From assembly GCA_011321895.1 (NCBI GenBank), contig DROK01000164.1, forward strand, positions 1-5,269: a DNA stretch of 5,269 bases, in the 5' to 3' direction. The stretch is from Thermodesulfatator atlanticus. Lineage in GTDB: Bacteria; Desulfobacterota; Thermodesulfobacteria; Thermodesulfobacteriales; Thermodesulfatatoraceae. How positions within the stretch are numbered: the first letter of the stretch is position 1; the number at the start of each line of letters is the position of its first letter. Below the pieces are notes generated by a model that saw nothing but the letters and a program-made list of their open reading frames with translations, was not told the DNA's origin and did not search any database. The position numbers were made by a program, and so were the translations under genes. Positions 1-5,269 of the stretch are shown in pieces.

Positions 1-208
1 CATCGTGGAAAAATTGAATGTTCCCCGGGAGCAGGTCAAACCCGAAGCCTCTTTTATTGACGACCTGGGGGCTGATTCGCTGGACCTGGTGGAACTGGTG
101 ATGGCCATGGAAGAGGCCTTTGGCATGGAGATTTCGGACGAGGAGGCAGAAAAGCTACGCACGGTCAAAGACGTTATTGATTACGTAAAAGCCAAAGTAG
201 GAGAATAG
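1..208 (+). CDS. acpP: Acyl carrier protein, 3' part (5' end outside the window)
   Basis: AcpP carries growing acyl chains as thioesters on a 4'-phosphopantetheine arm in the cytosolic type II fatty acid synthase. The carrier motif [12 protein letters not shown] is intact. The serine that receives the arm is the TCG codon at 77-79. The acidic recognition helix ([19 protein letters not shown]) and the C-terminal DVIDYVKAK helix follow. The reading frame is open to the left edge (ATC at 2-4, then GTG at 5). Alignment from memory with E. coli AcpP suggests that about a dozen N-terminal residues are missing. The GTG at 5 is therefore an internal valine (the family has IVEKLNV-type sequence here), not a start. 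The stop at 206-208 lies 2 bases before fabF, its usual partner gene. Identification is secure; only the start is unseen. Confidence 0.97.
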   Translation, partial: IVEKLNVPREQVKPEASFIDDLGADSLDLVELVMAMEEAFGMEISDEEAEKLRTVKDVIDYVKAKVGE

Positions 209-210
209 AT

Positions 211-1449
211 ATGCGTCGGCGGGTGGTGGTCACGGGCCTCGGGGCGATAACCCCGGTGGGCTTGGGCGTCAAAGAGGCCTGGGAGAACATCGTGGCAGGC
301 CGATCTGGCATCGGGCCCATTACCAAATTTGACGCCTCTGGCTACGCGAGCCGCATAGCTGGGGAGGTAAAGGGGTTCGTGCCGGAAGAGTATATGCCCA
401 AAAAGCTGGTCAGCCGGGTAGACACCTTTATCCAGTACGCCATCGCCGCCACCCGTGAAGCCTTAGAAGACGCCGGGCTCAAAGAAAAGCTCGGAGAAAG
501 GGCCGGGGTGATTATCGGAGTCGGGATGGGGGGCACCGGCACCGTGGAAAAATACGCCCACATCCTCAAGGAAAGGGGCTGGCGCCGGGTGACACCCTTT
601 TTCATCCCCATGATCATCCCCAATATGGCCTCAGGTCAGGTGGCTATTCTCTACGGCGCTAAAGGGCCTAACACCGCGGTGTGTACCGCCTGTGCCGCCG
701 GTACCCACGCCATCGGGGAGAGTTTCCGGCTGATCCGGGAGGGACTGGCTGATTTGATGATCGCCGGTGGTACCGAGGGCCTGATAACCCCTTTGACCGT
801 GGCGGGGTTTGCGGTGATGAAGGCCCTCTCCACCAAGTTTAACGATACCCCGGAGAAGGCCAGCCGTCCTTTTGACGCCCGGAGGGACGGTTTTGTGATC
901 GCCGAAGGGGCCGGGGTGCTGATTTTAGAGGAACTTGAACACGCTAAGGCCAGGGGCGCCAAAATTTACGCCGAAGTGGTGGGTTATGGTCTAAACGGGG
1001 ACGCTTACCACATGACCGCCCCCACCCCTGAAGGGGAAGGACCGGCCAAGTGCATGGAACTGGCCCTTGAGGACGCAGGGCTAAAGCCTGAAGAAGTGGA
1101 CTACATTAACGCCCACGGGACGAGCACCCCCTTAAACGACGCCGCTGAGACGAAGGCCATCAAGCGCGTTTTTGGAGACCACGCCAAGAAGATCCCGGTT
1201 TCTTCAACCAAATCAATGACGGGCCACCTGCTGGGAGGAGCCGGTGGGGTGGAAGCGGTCTTTACGGTAAAGACGATCACCGAAGGAATAATACCTCCTA
1301 CCATCAATTACGAGGAGCCGGATCCCGAATGTGACCTGGACTATGTGCCCAATAAGGCCCGTGAGGCCAGGGTGCGGGTGGCCATGTCCAATTCTTTTGG
1401 TTTTGGGGGTACCAACGCGGTTATCATCTTCAAAGCTTTTGAAGGTTAG
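211..1449 (+). CDS. fabF: Beta-ketoacyl-ACP synthase II
   Basis: FabF condenses malonyl-ACP with an acyl-ACP, adding two carbons and releasing CO2, in cytosolic fatty acid elongation. The 412-residue length is normal for the family. The thiolase-fold catalytic set is complete. The nucleophile is C161 in the TACAAG motif, the decarboxylation histidines are H302 ([11 protein letters not shown]) and H339 ([12 protein letters not shown]), and the conserved lysine is K334 (SSTKSMTGH). The glycine-rich C-terminal loop with gating F398 (NSFGFGGTN) is also present. These line up with C163, H303, H340, K335 and F400 of E. coli FabF with an offset of one or two residues. The ATG at 211 is supported by AGGAG at 199-203, 7 bases upstream, and by the [17 protein letters not shown] start typical of the family. 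It lies 2 bases after acpP, so cotranscription is expected. FabB is less likely given the acpP linkage and length. Confidence 0.97.
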   Translation: MRRRVVVTGLGAITPVGLGVKEAWENIVAGRSGIGPITKFDASGYASRIAGEVKGFVPEEYMPKKLVSRVDTFIQYAIAATREALEDAGLKEKLGERAGVIIGVGMGGTGTVEKYAHILKERGWRRVTPFFIPMIIPNMASGQVAILYGAKGPNTAVCTACAAGTHAIGESFRLIREGLADLMIAGGTEGLITPLTVAGFAVMKALSTKFNDTPEKASRPFDARRDGFVIAEGAGVLILEELEHAKARGAKIYAEVVGYGLNGDAYHMTAPTPEGEGPAKCMELALEDAGLKPEEVDYINAHGTSTPLNDAAETKAIKRVFGDHAKKIPVSSTKSMTGHLLGGAGGVEAVFTVKTITEGIIPPTINYEEPDPECDLDYVPNKAREARVRVAMSNSFGFGGTNAVIIFKAFEG

Positions 1450-1451
1450 CC

Positions 1452-1895
1452 ATGAAAATTGCCTTGGGAGCTGATCACGCCGGTTTTGAACTCAAAGAAA
1501 AGATCAAGAAATTTTTGCAGGAAGCCGGGCACGAGGTCCTGGATCTGGGTTGTCATTCTACTGATTCGGTGGATTACCCGGTTTACGGGGCCAAAGTGGC
1601 AAAGGCTGTCCTGCAAGGGGAAGCGGAGCGAGGGATATTGGTCTGCGGCACCGGTCTTGGGATGAGCATGGTGGCCAATCGTTTTCCCGGGATCAGGGCG
1701 GCCCTTTGTCACGAATTGTTTACCGCCCGGATGAGCCGCCTCCACAACGACGCCAACGTTTTGGTTTTAGGGGGGCGGGTAATCGGCGACGTCCTGGCGC
1801 TGGAGATGGTAAAGGTCTTTTTGGAAACCCCTTTTGAAGGGGGGCGCCACCTAAGACGGGTCAACCAAATAGATGAGTTGTCTGAAAGAGGCTAA
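1452..1895 (+). CDS. rpiB: Ribose-5-phosphate isomerase B
   Basis: RpiB interconverts ribose 5-phosphate and ribulose 5-phosphate in the non-oxidative pentose phosphate pathway, supplying ribose for nucleotides. The 147 residues match the RpiB/LacAB family length. The N-terminus [15 protein letters not shown] contains the substrate-binding D8-H9 pair. The catalytic cysteine is C65 in the CGTGLGMSM phosphate/anion loop. H98 in [14 protein letters not shown] corresponds to the ring-opening histidine (H99 in E. coli RpiB). The active-site cysteine and the NDAN segment favour RpiB over the related LacA/LacB galactose-6-phosphate isomerase subunits, and no lactose or tagatose genes are nearby. The start at 1452 is 2 bases after fabF, with GAAGG at 1441-1445 inside the fabF end as a likely ribosome binding site. 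Some RpiB enzymes also act on allose 6-phosphate; nothing here suggests that role. Confidence 0.96.
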   Translation: MKIALGADHAGFELKEKIKKFLQEAGHEVLDLGCHSTDSVDYPVYGAKVAKAVLQGEAERGILVCGTGLGMSMVANRFPGIRAALCHELFTARMSRLHNDANVLVLGGRVIGDVLALEMVKVFLETPFEGGRHLRRVNQIDELSERG

Positions 1896-1897
1896 AC

Positions 1898-3157
1898 ATG
1901 GGTTTTTTAAAGGATACCGATCCTGAAATATTTTCTCTCATCGGCCAAGAGCTTGTCCGCCAGAGCGGGCAGCTTGAAATGATCGCCTCAGAGAATTTCG
2001 CCTCCTTGGCGGTGATGGAGGCCGAAGGCTCCGTCTTGATGAACAAATACGCCGAGGGTTATCCCGGCCGGCGCTACTACGGGGGCTGCGAGATCGTCGA
2101 CCAGATCGAAACCCTGGCCATTGAAAGGCTTAAGACCCTTTTTGGGGCTGAATACGCCAACGTCCAGCCCCATTCCGGGACCCAGGCCAATATGGGGGTC
2201 TATTTTGCCATCCTCTCTCCGGGTGACACGATCCTTACCATGAACTTGGCCCACGGTGGTCATCTCTCCCACGGGGCCCCGGTTAACTTTTCCGGGCAGC
2301 TTTACCGGGTGGTACACTACGGCGTTTCCCGTGAGACGGAAACCATTGATTACGAAGAGGTACGCCGGCTGGCGCTGGAATACAAACCCCAGCTCATTAT
2401 TGCCGGGGCCAGTGCCTACCCGCGTATCATCGACTTTGAAGCCTTTCGCACCATTGCTGACGAGGTAGGGGCCTACCTTATGGTGGATATGGCCCATATT
2501 GCAGGCCTGGTGGCCGCGGGTATCCACCCTTCTCCGGTGCCTTACGCGGAATTCGTTACCTCCACCACCCACAAGACCATGCGCGGGCCCAGGGGTGGTT
2601 TCATCCTGGCCCGGGAACGCTTTGCCAAGATCCTTGATAAGACCATTTTCCCGGGCATTCAGGGCGGTCCGCACATGAACATTATCGCGGCCAAGGCCGT
2701 GTGTTTTCAGGAGGCCCTGGCCCCTGAGTTTAAGACTTACCAGCAACAGGTGGTGGCCAACGCTCGGGCCCTGGCCCAGGTACTCAAAGGGGCCGGGTTC
2801 CGCCTCATCTCCGGGGGAACGGATAACCATCTGATCCTGGTTGACCTTACCGGCCACGGGCTTACCGGGGCCGAAGCAGAGCAAGCCCTGGAAAAGGCCG
2901 GTATTACCGTTAACAAAAACGCCATCCCCTTTGACCCGCTGCCGCCCAAAGTGACCAGCGGGATCAGGATAGGTACTCCGGCGGTGACCACCAGGGGCTT
3001 GCGCGAAAAGGAAATAGAAGAAGTAGGGGAGTGGATAGTCTCCGTACTTAACAACCACCAGAACGATGCCCTTTTGAAGGAAATCAGGAAAAAAGTAGCC
3101 AAACTCTGCCAAGAATTTCCCCTTTATCCGGAATTGGCCGGCAAATTTGCCCTATGA
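1898..3157 (+). CDS. glyA: Serine hydroxymethyltransferase
   Basis: GlyA is a cytosolic pyridoxal-phosphate enzyme. It converts serine and tetrahydrofolate to glycine and 5,10-methylenetetrahydrofolate, the main source of one-carbon units for dTMP, purines and methionine. The 419-residue length is normal. Visible fold-type I PLP landmarks are the Schiff-base lysine K226 in [15 protein letters not shown]197 and H200 in VDMAHIAGL, and the SHMT signature [17 protein letters not shown] (Y51, E53). The substrate-carboxylate arginine R357 sits in [14 protein letters not shown]. The [11 protein letters not shown] segment (residues 26-36) is also diagnostic. The start at 1898 follows the rpiB stop by 2 bases and has AAAGAGG at 1885-1891, 6 bases upstream. 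The last codons overlap the next gene (ATGA at 3154-3157). In many genomes glyA lies directly after rpiB, so this is an ordinary pairing. Confidence 0.97.
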   Translation: MGFLKDTDPEIFSLIGQELVRQSGQLEMIASENFASLAVMEAEGSVLMNKYAEGYPGRRYYGGCEIVDQIETLAIERLKTLFGAEYANVQPHSGTQANMGVYFAILSPGDTILTMNLAHGGHLSHGAPVNFSGQLYRVVHYGVSRETETIDYEEVRRLALEYKPQLIIAGASAYPRIIDFEAFRTIADEVGAYLMVDMAHIAGLVAAGIHPSPVPYAEFVTSTTHKTMRGPRGGFILARERFAKILDKTIFPGIQGGPHMNIIAAKAVCFQEALAPEFKTYQQQVVANARALAQVLKGAGFRLISGGTDNHLILVDLTGHGLTGAEAEQALEKAGITVNKNAIPFDPLPPKVTSGIRIGTPAVTTRGLREKEIEEVGEWIVSVLNNHQNDALLKEIRKKVAKLCQEFPLYPELAGKFAL

Positions 3158-4155
3158 AACGGGCGCCCTGGCACGAATATTTTATGCTCCTTGCCAAAAT
3201 GGTGGCCTTGCGCTCCGGCTGTAATTCTCGCCCCTCCGGGGCGGTCATCGTAAAGGACAAACGCATCCTGGCCACCGGCTACAACGGGCCCATGCCAGGG
3301 GCCTGGCATTGTATTGACCGCGGCCCGGGTTATTGTTTCAGGCGGGAGAAGGGGGTCCCTGATATCGACAAATATAACTACTGTCGGGCCACCCACGCTG
3401 AGGCCAACGCCATCGCCCAGGCGGCCCGCTTCGGGATCCCGGTAGAAGGGGCCTCTCTTTATTGCACCCTTGCCCCCTGTTACGTCTGCCTCAAGCTTAT
3501 CGCCTCTGCCGGGATAAAGGAGGTCTATTACGAATACGATTACGGGAGCCGGGATTTTGAAAGGGATCACTTCTGGAAAGAAGCCATCAAAGAGGCGGGG
3601 CTGCGGGTCTTTCAACAGGTCAAAGTTTCGGACGAGGTCCTGAGGCAACTTGCAGAAATCCTGCCCTATCCCACTTCTAAACGCCGCCTGCCGGCCACCG
3701 AATTTTTGGAGGAATTTGAGGATCAGAAAAGTTACGGTTTCCCCACCCTTGAAGTCCTTTTTACCAAGCTCCGCTACCAGACCCGGGAAGAATTGCACCA
3801 GCTCACTTTCGTGATCGAAAAGCCTTCTCTTTCCCGGAGACCGGAAGGAGAAGAGCCCAGGTTTGAAGTCGAAAACCGGTCTTTAAATTTTGCTGAATTT
3901 GAGAAATATCTGGGTGAGAGGATCAACAGCGACGGCGTCTTTACGGTTGAAGGCCTTTATGCCGACATGTGTTTCCCTCTTACCTTTAAACGGGAGGCCG
4001 ACTGCTTACGGGTTATCGTGAATTTTCAGGAAATAGACCTTGAGACCTTTGAGAAGGTCTTGTCCTGGCTGGATCACCTGCTTTTTCGGCTGGCGGCTTC
4101 TCTGGCCCTGCCCATCAGGACGGAAATCCGCGTAGGGGCCCTTGAGCTTACTTGA
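3154..4155 (+). CDS. Deoxycytidylate deaminase-like protein with an unrecognised C-terminal domain
   Basis: Residues 1 to about 155 form a zinc-dependent cytidine/deoxycytidylate deaminase domain. This family deaminates dCMP to dUMP, the thymidylate synthase substrate. The active site is complete: H81-A-E83 (zinc ligand and proton shuttle) and P108-C109-Y-V-C112 (two zinc ligands). The ATGYNGP segment (40-46) is typical of dCMP deaminases such as ComEB and phage T4 Cd. C23, C53 and possibly C61 and C77 could form a second, structural zinc site, since C23 and C53 align with T4 positions that bind one. Family members are usually 150-190 residues; this one is 333. Residues 165-333 are an acidic and hydrophobic tail ending in helical [19 protein letters not shown] and a strand-like [13 protein letters not shown] do not recognise it. 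The start overlaps the glyA stop as ATGA and has no clear Shine-Dalgarno of its own, which suggests translational coupling. Substrate is inferred; other deaminase substrates (for example riboflavin precursors) fit less well. Confidence 0.85.
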   Translation: MKRAPWHEYFMLLAKMVALRSGCNSRPSGAVIVKDKRILATGYNGPMPGAWHCIDRGPGYCFRREKGVPDIDKYNYCRATHAEANAIAQAARFGIPVEGASLYCTLAPCYVCLKLIASAGIKEVYYEYDYGSRDFERDHFWKEAIKEAGLRVFQQVKVSDEVLRQLAEILPYPTSKRRLPATEFLEEFEDQKSYGFPTLEVLFTKLRYQTREELHQLTFVIEKPSLSRRPEGEEPRFEVENRSLNFAEFEKYLGERINSDGVFTVEGLYADMCFPLTFKREADCLRVIVNFQEIDLETFEKVLSWLDHLLFRLAASLALPIRTEIRVGALELT

Positions 4156-4179
4156 CATAGGTGCAGTTTTCGCTATTTT
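4152..4179 (+). promoter_or_regulatory. Probable sigma70-type promoter for the tRNA-Gln / tRNA-His pair
   Basis: A perfect TTGACA -35 box (4152-4157) is followed after 16 bases by TATTTT (4174-4179), a 4 of 6 match to TATAAT. Transcription would start near 4186-4188, just ahead of the tRNA-Gln at 4194. The -35 box overlaps the TGA stop (4153-4155) of the deaminase gene, so the tRNAs seem to have their own promoter embedded in the operon's end. Pattern match only; no start site is known. Confidence 0.6.
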
Positions 4180-4193
4180 TACTCACGTAGAGC

Positions 4194-4268
4194 TGGGGGA
4201 TCGTCTAATCGGCAGGACAGCGGGCTCTGGACCCGCCGGTCTAGGTTCGAATCCTAGTCCCCCAGCCA
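4194..4268 (+). tRNA. tRNA-Gln (anticodon CUG)
   Basis: A full cloverleaf can be folded by hand. The acceptor TGGGGGA (4194-4200) pairs with TCCCCCA (4258-4264), followed by discriminator G4265 and encoded CCA (4266-4268). The D stem is GTC/GAC (4203-4205 with 4216-4218). The anticodon stem GCGGG/CCCGC (4220-4224 with 4232-4236) encloses loop CTCTGGA, with anticodon CTG at 4227-4229, which reads CAG glutamine codons. The T stem CTAGG/CCTAG (4241-4245 with 4253-4257) holds loop TTCGAAT. The U1-A72 first pair is typical of tRNA-Gln. A CUG anticodon does not read CAA by standard wobble, so a tRNA-Gln(UUG) must exist elsewhere in the genome. Confidence 0.97.
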
Positions 4269-4330
4269 TTTTCGTCTTAAGACCATCCCCTTGCCAAAGG
4301 CCTAAAATAGGTTAAATTTCTAATCGCGGA

Positions 4331-4408
4331 GGTGACCGTAGCTCAGTTGGTTAGAGCACCGGGCTGTGGCCCCGGGGATCGTGGGTTCAAATCCCACCGG
4401 TCACCCCA
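4331..4408 (+). tRNA. tRNA-His (anticodon GUG)
   Basis: The acceptor stem 4332-4338 pairs fully with 4398-4404. The extra G-1 (4331) faces C73 (4405), the identity element unique to tRNA-His. The CCA (4406-4408) is encoded. The D stem is GCTC/GAGC (4341-4344 with 4354-4357). The anticodon stem CCGGG/CCCGG (4359-4363 with 4371-4375) encloses loop CTGTGGC, with anticodon GTG at 4366-4368. The variable loop is GGATC, and the T stem GTGGG/CCCAC (4381-4385 with 4393-4397) holds TTCAAAT. It lies 62 bases after tRNA-Gln, probably in the same transcript. tRNA 3' ends are common integration sites, which matters because a defence-type gene follows. Confidence 0.98.
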
Positions 4409-4450
4409 TTAATTGACGATTTCTGTTCACAAAACTTCCTTCCTAACCTG

Positions 4451-4487
4451 CCTATAAAAGACCTCCTTTTTAGGAAACCTCTTTTTT
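4451..4487 (+). terminator. Possible weak intrinsic terminator after tRNA-His
   Basis: CCTA-t-AAAAG (4451-4460) pairs with CTTTTTAGG (4466-4474) across a 5-base loop (4461-4465) and one bulged T. A run of six T follows at 4482-4487. Against it, the stem is AT-rich and the T-run begins 7 bases after the stem rather than directly. An overlapping AGG-AAA-CCT mini-hairpin sits right before the T-run. It could end the tRNA transcript before the helicase gene, or it could be chance in an AT-rich gap. Confidence 0.3.
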
Positions 4488-4495
4488 GCTATGAT
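4487..4495 (+). promoter_or_regulatory. Probable extended -10 promoter for the helicase gene
   Basis: TGCTATGAT (4487-4495) is an extended -10 element: TG, one base, then TATGAT, which is 5 of 6 to TATAAT. No good -35 box lies 16-18 bases upstream, and extended -10 promoters often do without one. Transcription would start near 4502, giving an untranslated leader of about 30 bases before the ATG at 4531. This would give the defence-type gene its own promoter, independent of the tRNAs. Confidence 0.5.
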
Positions 4496-4530
4496 TGAAA
4501 AAATCAGGGGGTAAAGGCCGTCCAAGGCGA

Positions 4531-5269
4531 ATGACAATCCCAGAACCCGGTCAGATAGTAAGGGTAAGGAACCAGACCTTTTTAGTTCAAGATGTTTACC
4601 CTTATTTAACTTCTGAGGCGACTTTTCACAAAGTTGCCCTTGAGTCCTTGGAGGATCACCGCTTAGGCACCTCCCTTGAGGTTATCTGGGAGCTTGAAGT
4701 TTCTCCCCGGGTCGAAGACGTGATAAGTTTTCCTGACCTTTCGGCCTGGGACCCTCCGGAAAGATTGGCCTCGCTTCTTCTTTCTTTCAAGTGGACCGAG
4801 GCCTCGGTATTCACCAATGACTCGTTTACCGCGCCCTTCCGTGGTGCTATAGAGATCGAACCCTATCAGCTTGAGCCGGTGGCAAGGGCGCTGGCCATGC
4901 CCCGGGTCTCTCTCCTTCTGGCCGATGATGTGGGGCTCGGGAAAACGGTAGAGGCCGGCCTCATCCTCCAGGAACTTCTTGCTCGCGGCCGTGTGCGCAA
5001 GATCCTGATTCTTTGCCCGGCCTCGCTTCAGAGGCAGTGGCAGGACGAAATGCTTACTAAATTTAATTTGGTCTTTAAGATCATAGACCGGGACGAAATT
5101 TTAAGGCTTCAGAGGGAATACGGGCTTCACGTGAACCCTTGGGAGTCCTTCCCGCGGCTTATCACCTCCATGGACTTTTTAAAACGAGAGCCCTATCTAC
5201 AGCAATTCCTGAGCACCACCTCCTGGGATCTTCTTATCGTGGACGAGGCCCATAATTGTGCCCCTTCAG
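4531..5269 (+). CDS. drmD: SNF2-family helicase/ATPase resembling DISARM DrmD, N-terminal part (runs off the right edge)
   Basis: The first 246 codons are present with no stop to the window end. Residues 1-105 form a family-specific N-terminal region. It starts MTIPEPGQIVRVRNQTFLVQ and contains LEVIWELEVSPRV and an APFRGAIEIEPYQLEP stretch, all of which I recall from DrmD proteins. The SNF2/DEAD-type ATPase core follows: Walker A DDVGLGKT (132-139), motif Ia in LCPASLQRQW (161-170), the NPW segment (202-204) and the Walker B DEAH box (238-241). DrmD is the signature SNF2 helicase of class 1 DISARM, a multi-gene restriction-like anti-phage system with a methylase and DrmABC. The ATG at 4531 is chosen because the protein then begins like the family. 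Its ribosome binding site is poor (AAGG only 3 bases upstream, or AAAGG at 4513-4517). A TTG at 4495 is in frame but overlaps the -10 box. RapA/HepA-like or stand-alone SNF2 ATPases are the alternative. Helicase family is secure; DISARM membership needs the downstream genes. Confidence 0.85.
   Translation, partial: MTIPEPGQIVRVRNQTFLVQDVYPYLTSEATFHKVALESLEDHRLGTSLEVIWELEVSPRVEDVISFPDLSAWDPPERLASLLLSFKWTEASVFTNDSFTAPFRGAIEIEPYQLEPVARALAMPRVSLLLADDVGLGKTVEAGLILQELLARGRVRKILILCPASLQRQWQDEMLTKFNLVFKIIDRDEILRLQREYGLHVNPWESFPRLITSMDFLKREPYLQQFLSTTSWDLLIVDEAHNCAPS

Noticed and set aside
5..7. GTG as the start codon of acyl carrier protein.
   Set aside because: The protein would lack the first helix of the ACP fold. 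The frame is open upstream and the residues IVEKLNV match an internal ACP segment, so the gene begins before the window.
1988..3112. Long open frame of 374 codons on the - strand opposite glyA.
   Set aside because: It lies entirely within glyA, is rich in Gly, Pro and Arg with no recognisable domain, and is explained by the strong codon bias of glyA on the other strand.
3140..3151. Perfect 12-base palindrome (GGCAAATTTGCC) just before the deaminase start codon, a possible operator or hairpin.
   Set aside because: It lies inside the glyA coding end. A 12-base palindrome is expected about once by chance in a window of this size, and there is no second copy.
3124..3798. Open frame of 224 codons on the - strand opposite the deaminase gene.
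   Set aside because: The + strand frame has complete deaminase motifs. The antisense translation shows no family features and looks like a codon-bias shadow.
4291..4318. Possible second promoter in front of tRNA-His (TTGCCA at 4291-4296, TAAATT at 4313-4318, 16-base spacer).
   Set aside because: Both boxes are imperfect and the gap is AT-rich, so a chance match is likely. The promoter ahead of tRNA-Gln can serve both tRNAs.
4413..4418. TTGACG after tRNA-His as a -35 box.
   Set aside because: The bases about 17 downstream (CTTCCTT) do not resemble a -10 box.
1..5269. CRISPR arrays, insertion sequences or long repeats.
   Set aside because: No regularly spaced repeats, transposase-like proteins or inverted terminal repeats were seen on either strand.

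Overview
The window looks like bacterial chromosome of roughly 55% GC (estimated by eye). It holds a tightly packed housekeeping operon on the left, a tRNA pair in the middle and the start of a probable phage-defence gene on the right. All features are on the + strand. The order acpP-fabF-rpiB-glyA-dCMP deaminase-like gene, together with frequent AGG (Arg) and ATA (Ile) codons, resembles what I recall from Desulfobacterota and Thermodesulfobacteria (anaerobic, often thermophilic sulfate or sulfur metabolisers). This is inference from gene order and feel, not from a search.

Layout. Positions 1-208 hold the 3' part of acyl carrier protein. fabF (211-1449) follows after 2 bases, rpiB (1452-1895) after another 2, and glyA (1898-3157) after another 2. 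A two-domain cytidine/deoxycytidylate deaminase-type protein (3154-4155) overlaps glyA in an ATGA junction. These spacings point to one co-transcribed, partly translationally coupled unit that begins upstream of the window. It joins fatty acid elongation (AcpP, FabF) with pentose phosphate isomerisation (RpiB), serine to one-carbon conversion (GlyA) and probable dCMP to dUMP conversion. GlyA and the deaminase meet at dTMP synthesis: dUMP is the substrate and methylene-tetrahydrofolate the methyl donor of thymidylate synthase.

The 375 bases between the deaminase stop and the next gene (4156-4530) hold tRNA-Gln(CUG) and tRNA-His(GUG), both with encoded CCA. A sigma70-type promoter lies in front of the first tRNA, and its -35 box overlaps the deaminase stop codon. 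The gap after tRNA-His contains a weak hairpin with a T-tract and an extended -10 promoter.

From 4531 to the right edge runs the first 246 codons of an SNF2-type helicase. Its N-terminus closely resembles DrmD, the signature helicase of class 1 DISARM anti-phage systems. A defence island may therefore begin at the tRNA genes and continue beyond the window. The window does not contain the other DISARM genes, so the system itself is a prediction. The most novel-looking protein feature inside the window is the roughly 165-residue C-terminal extension on the deaminase, which I do not recognise.
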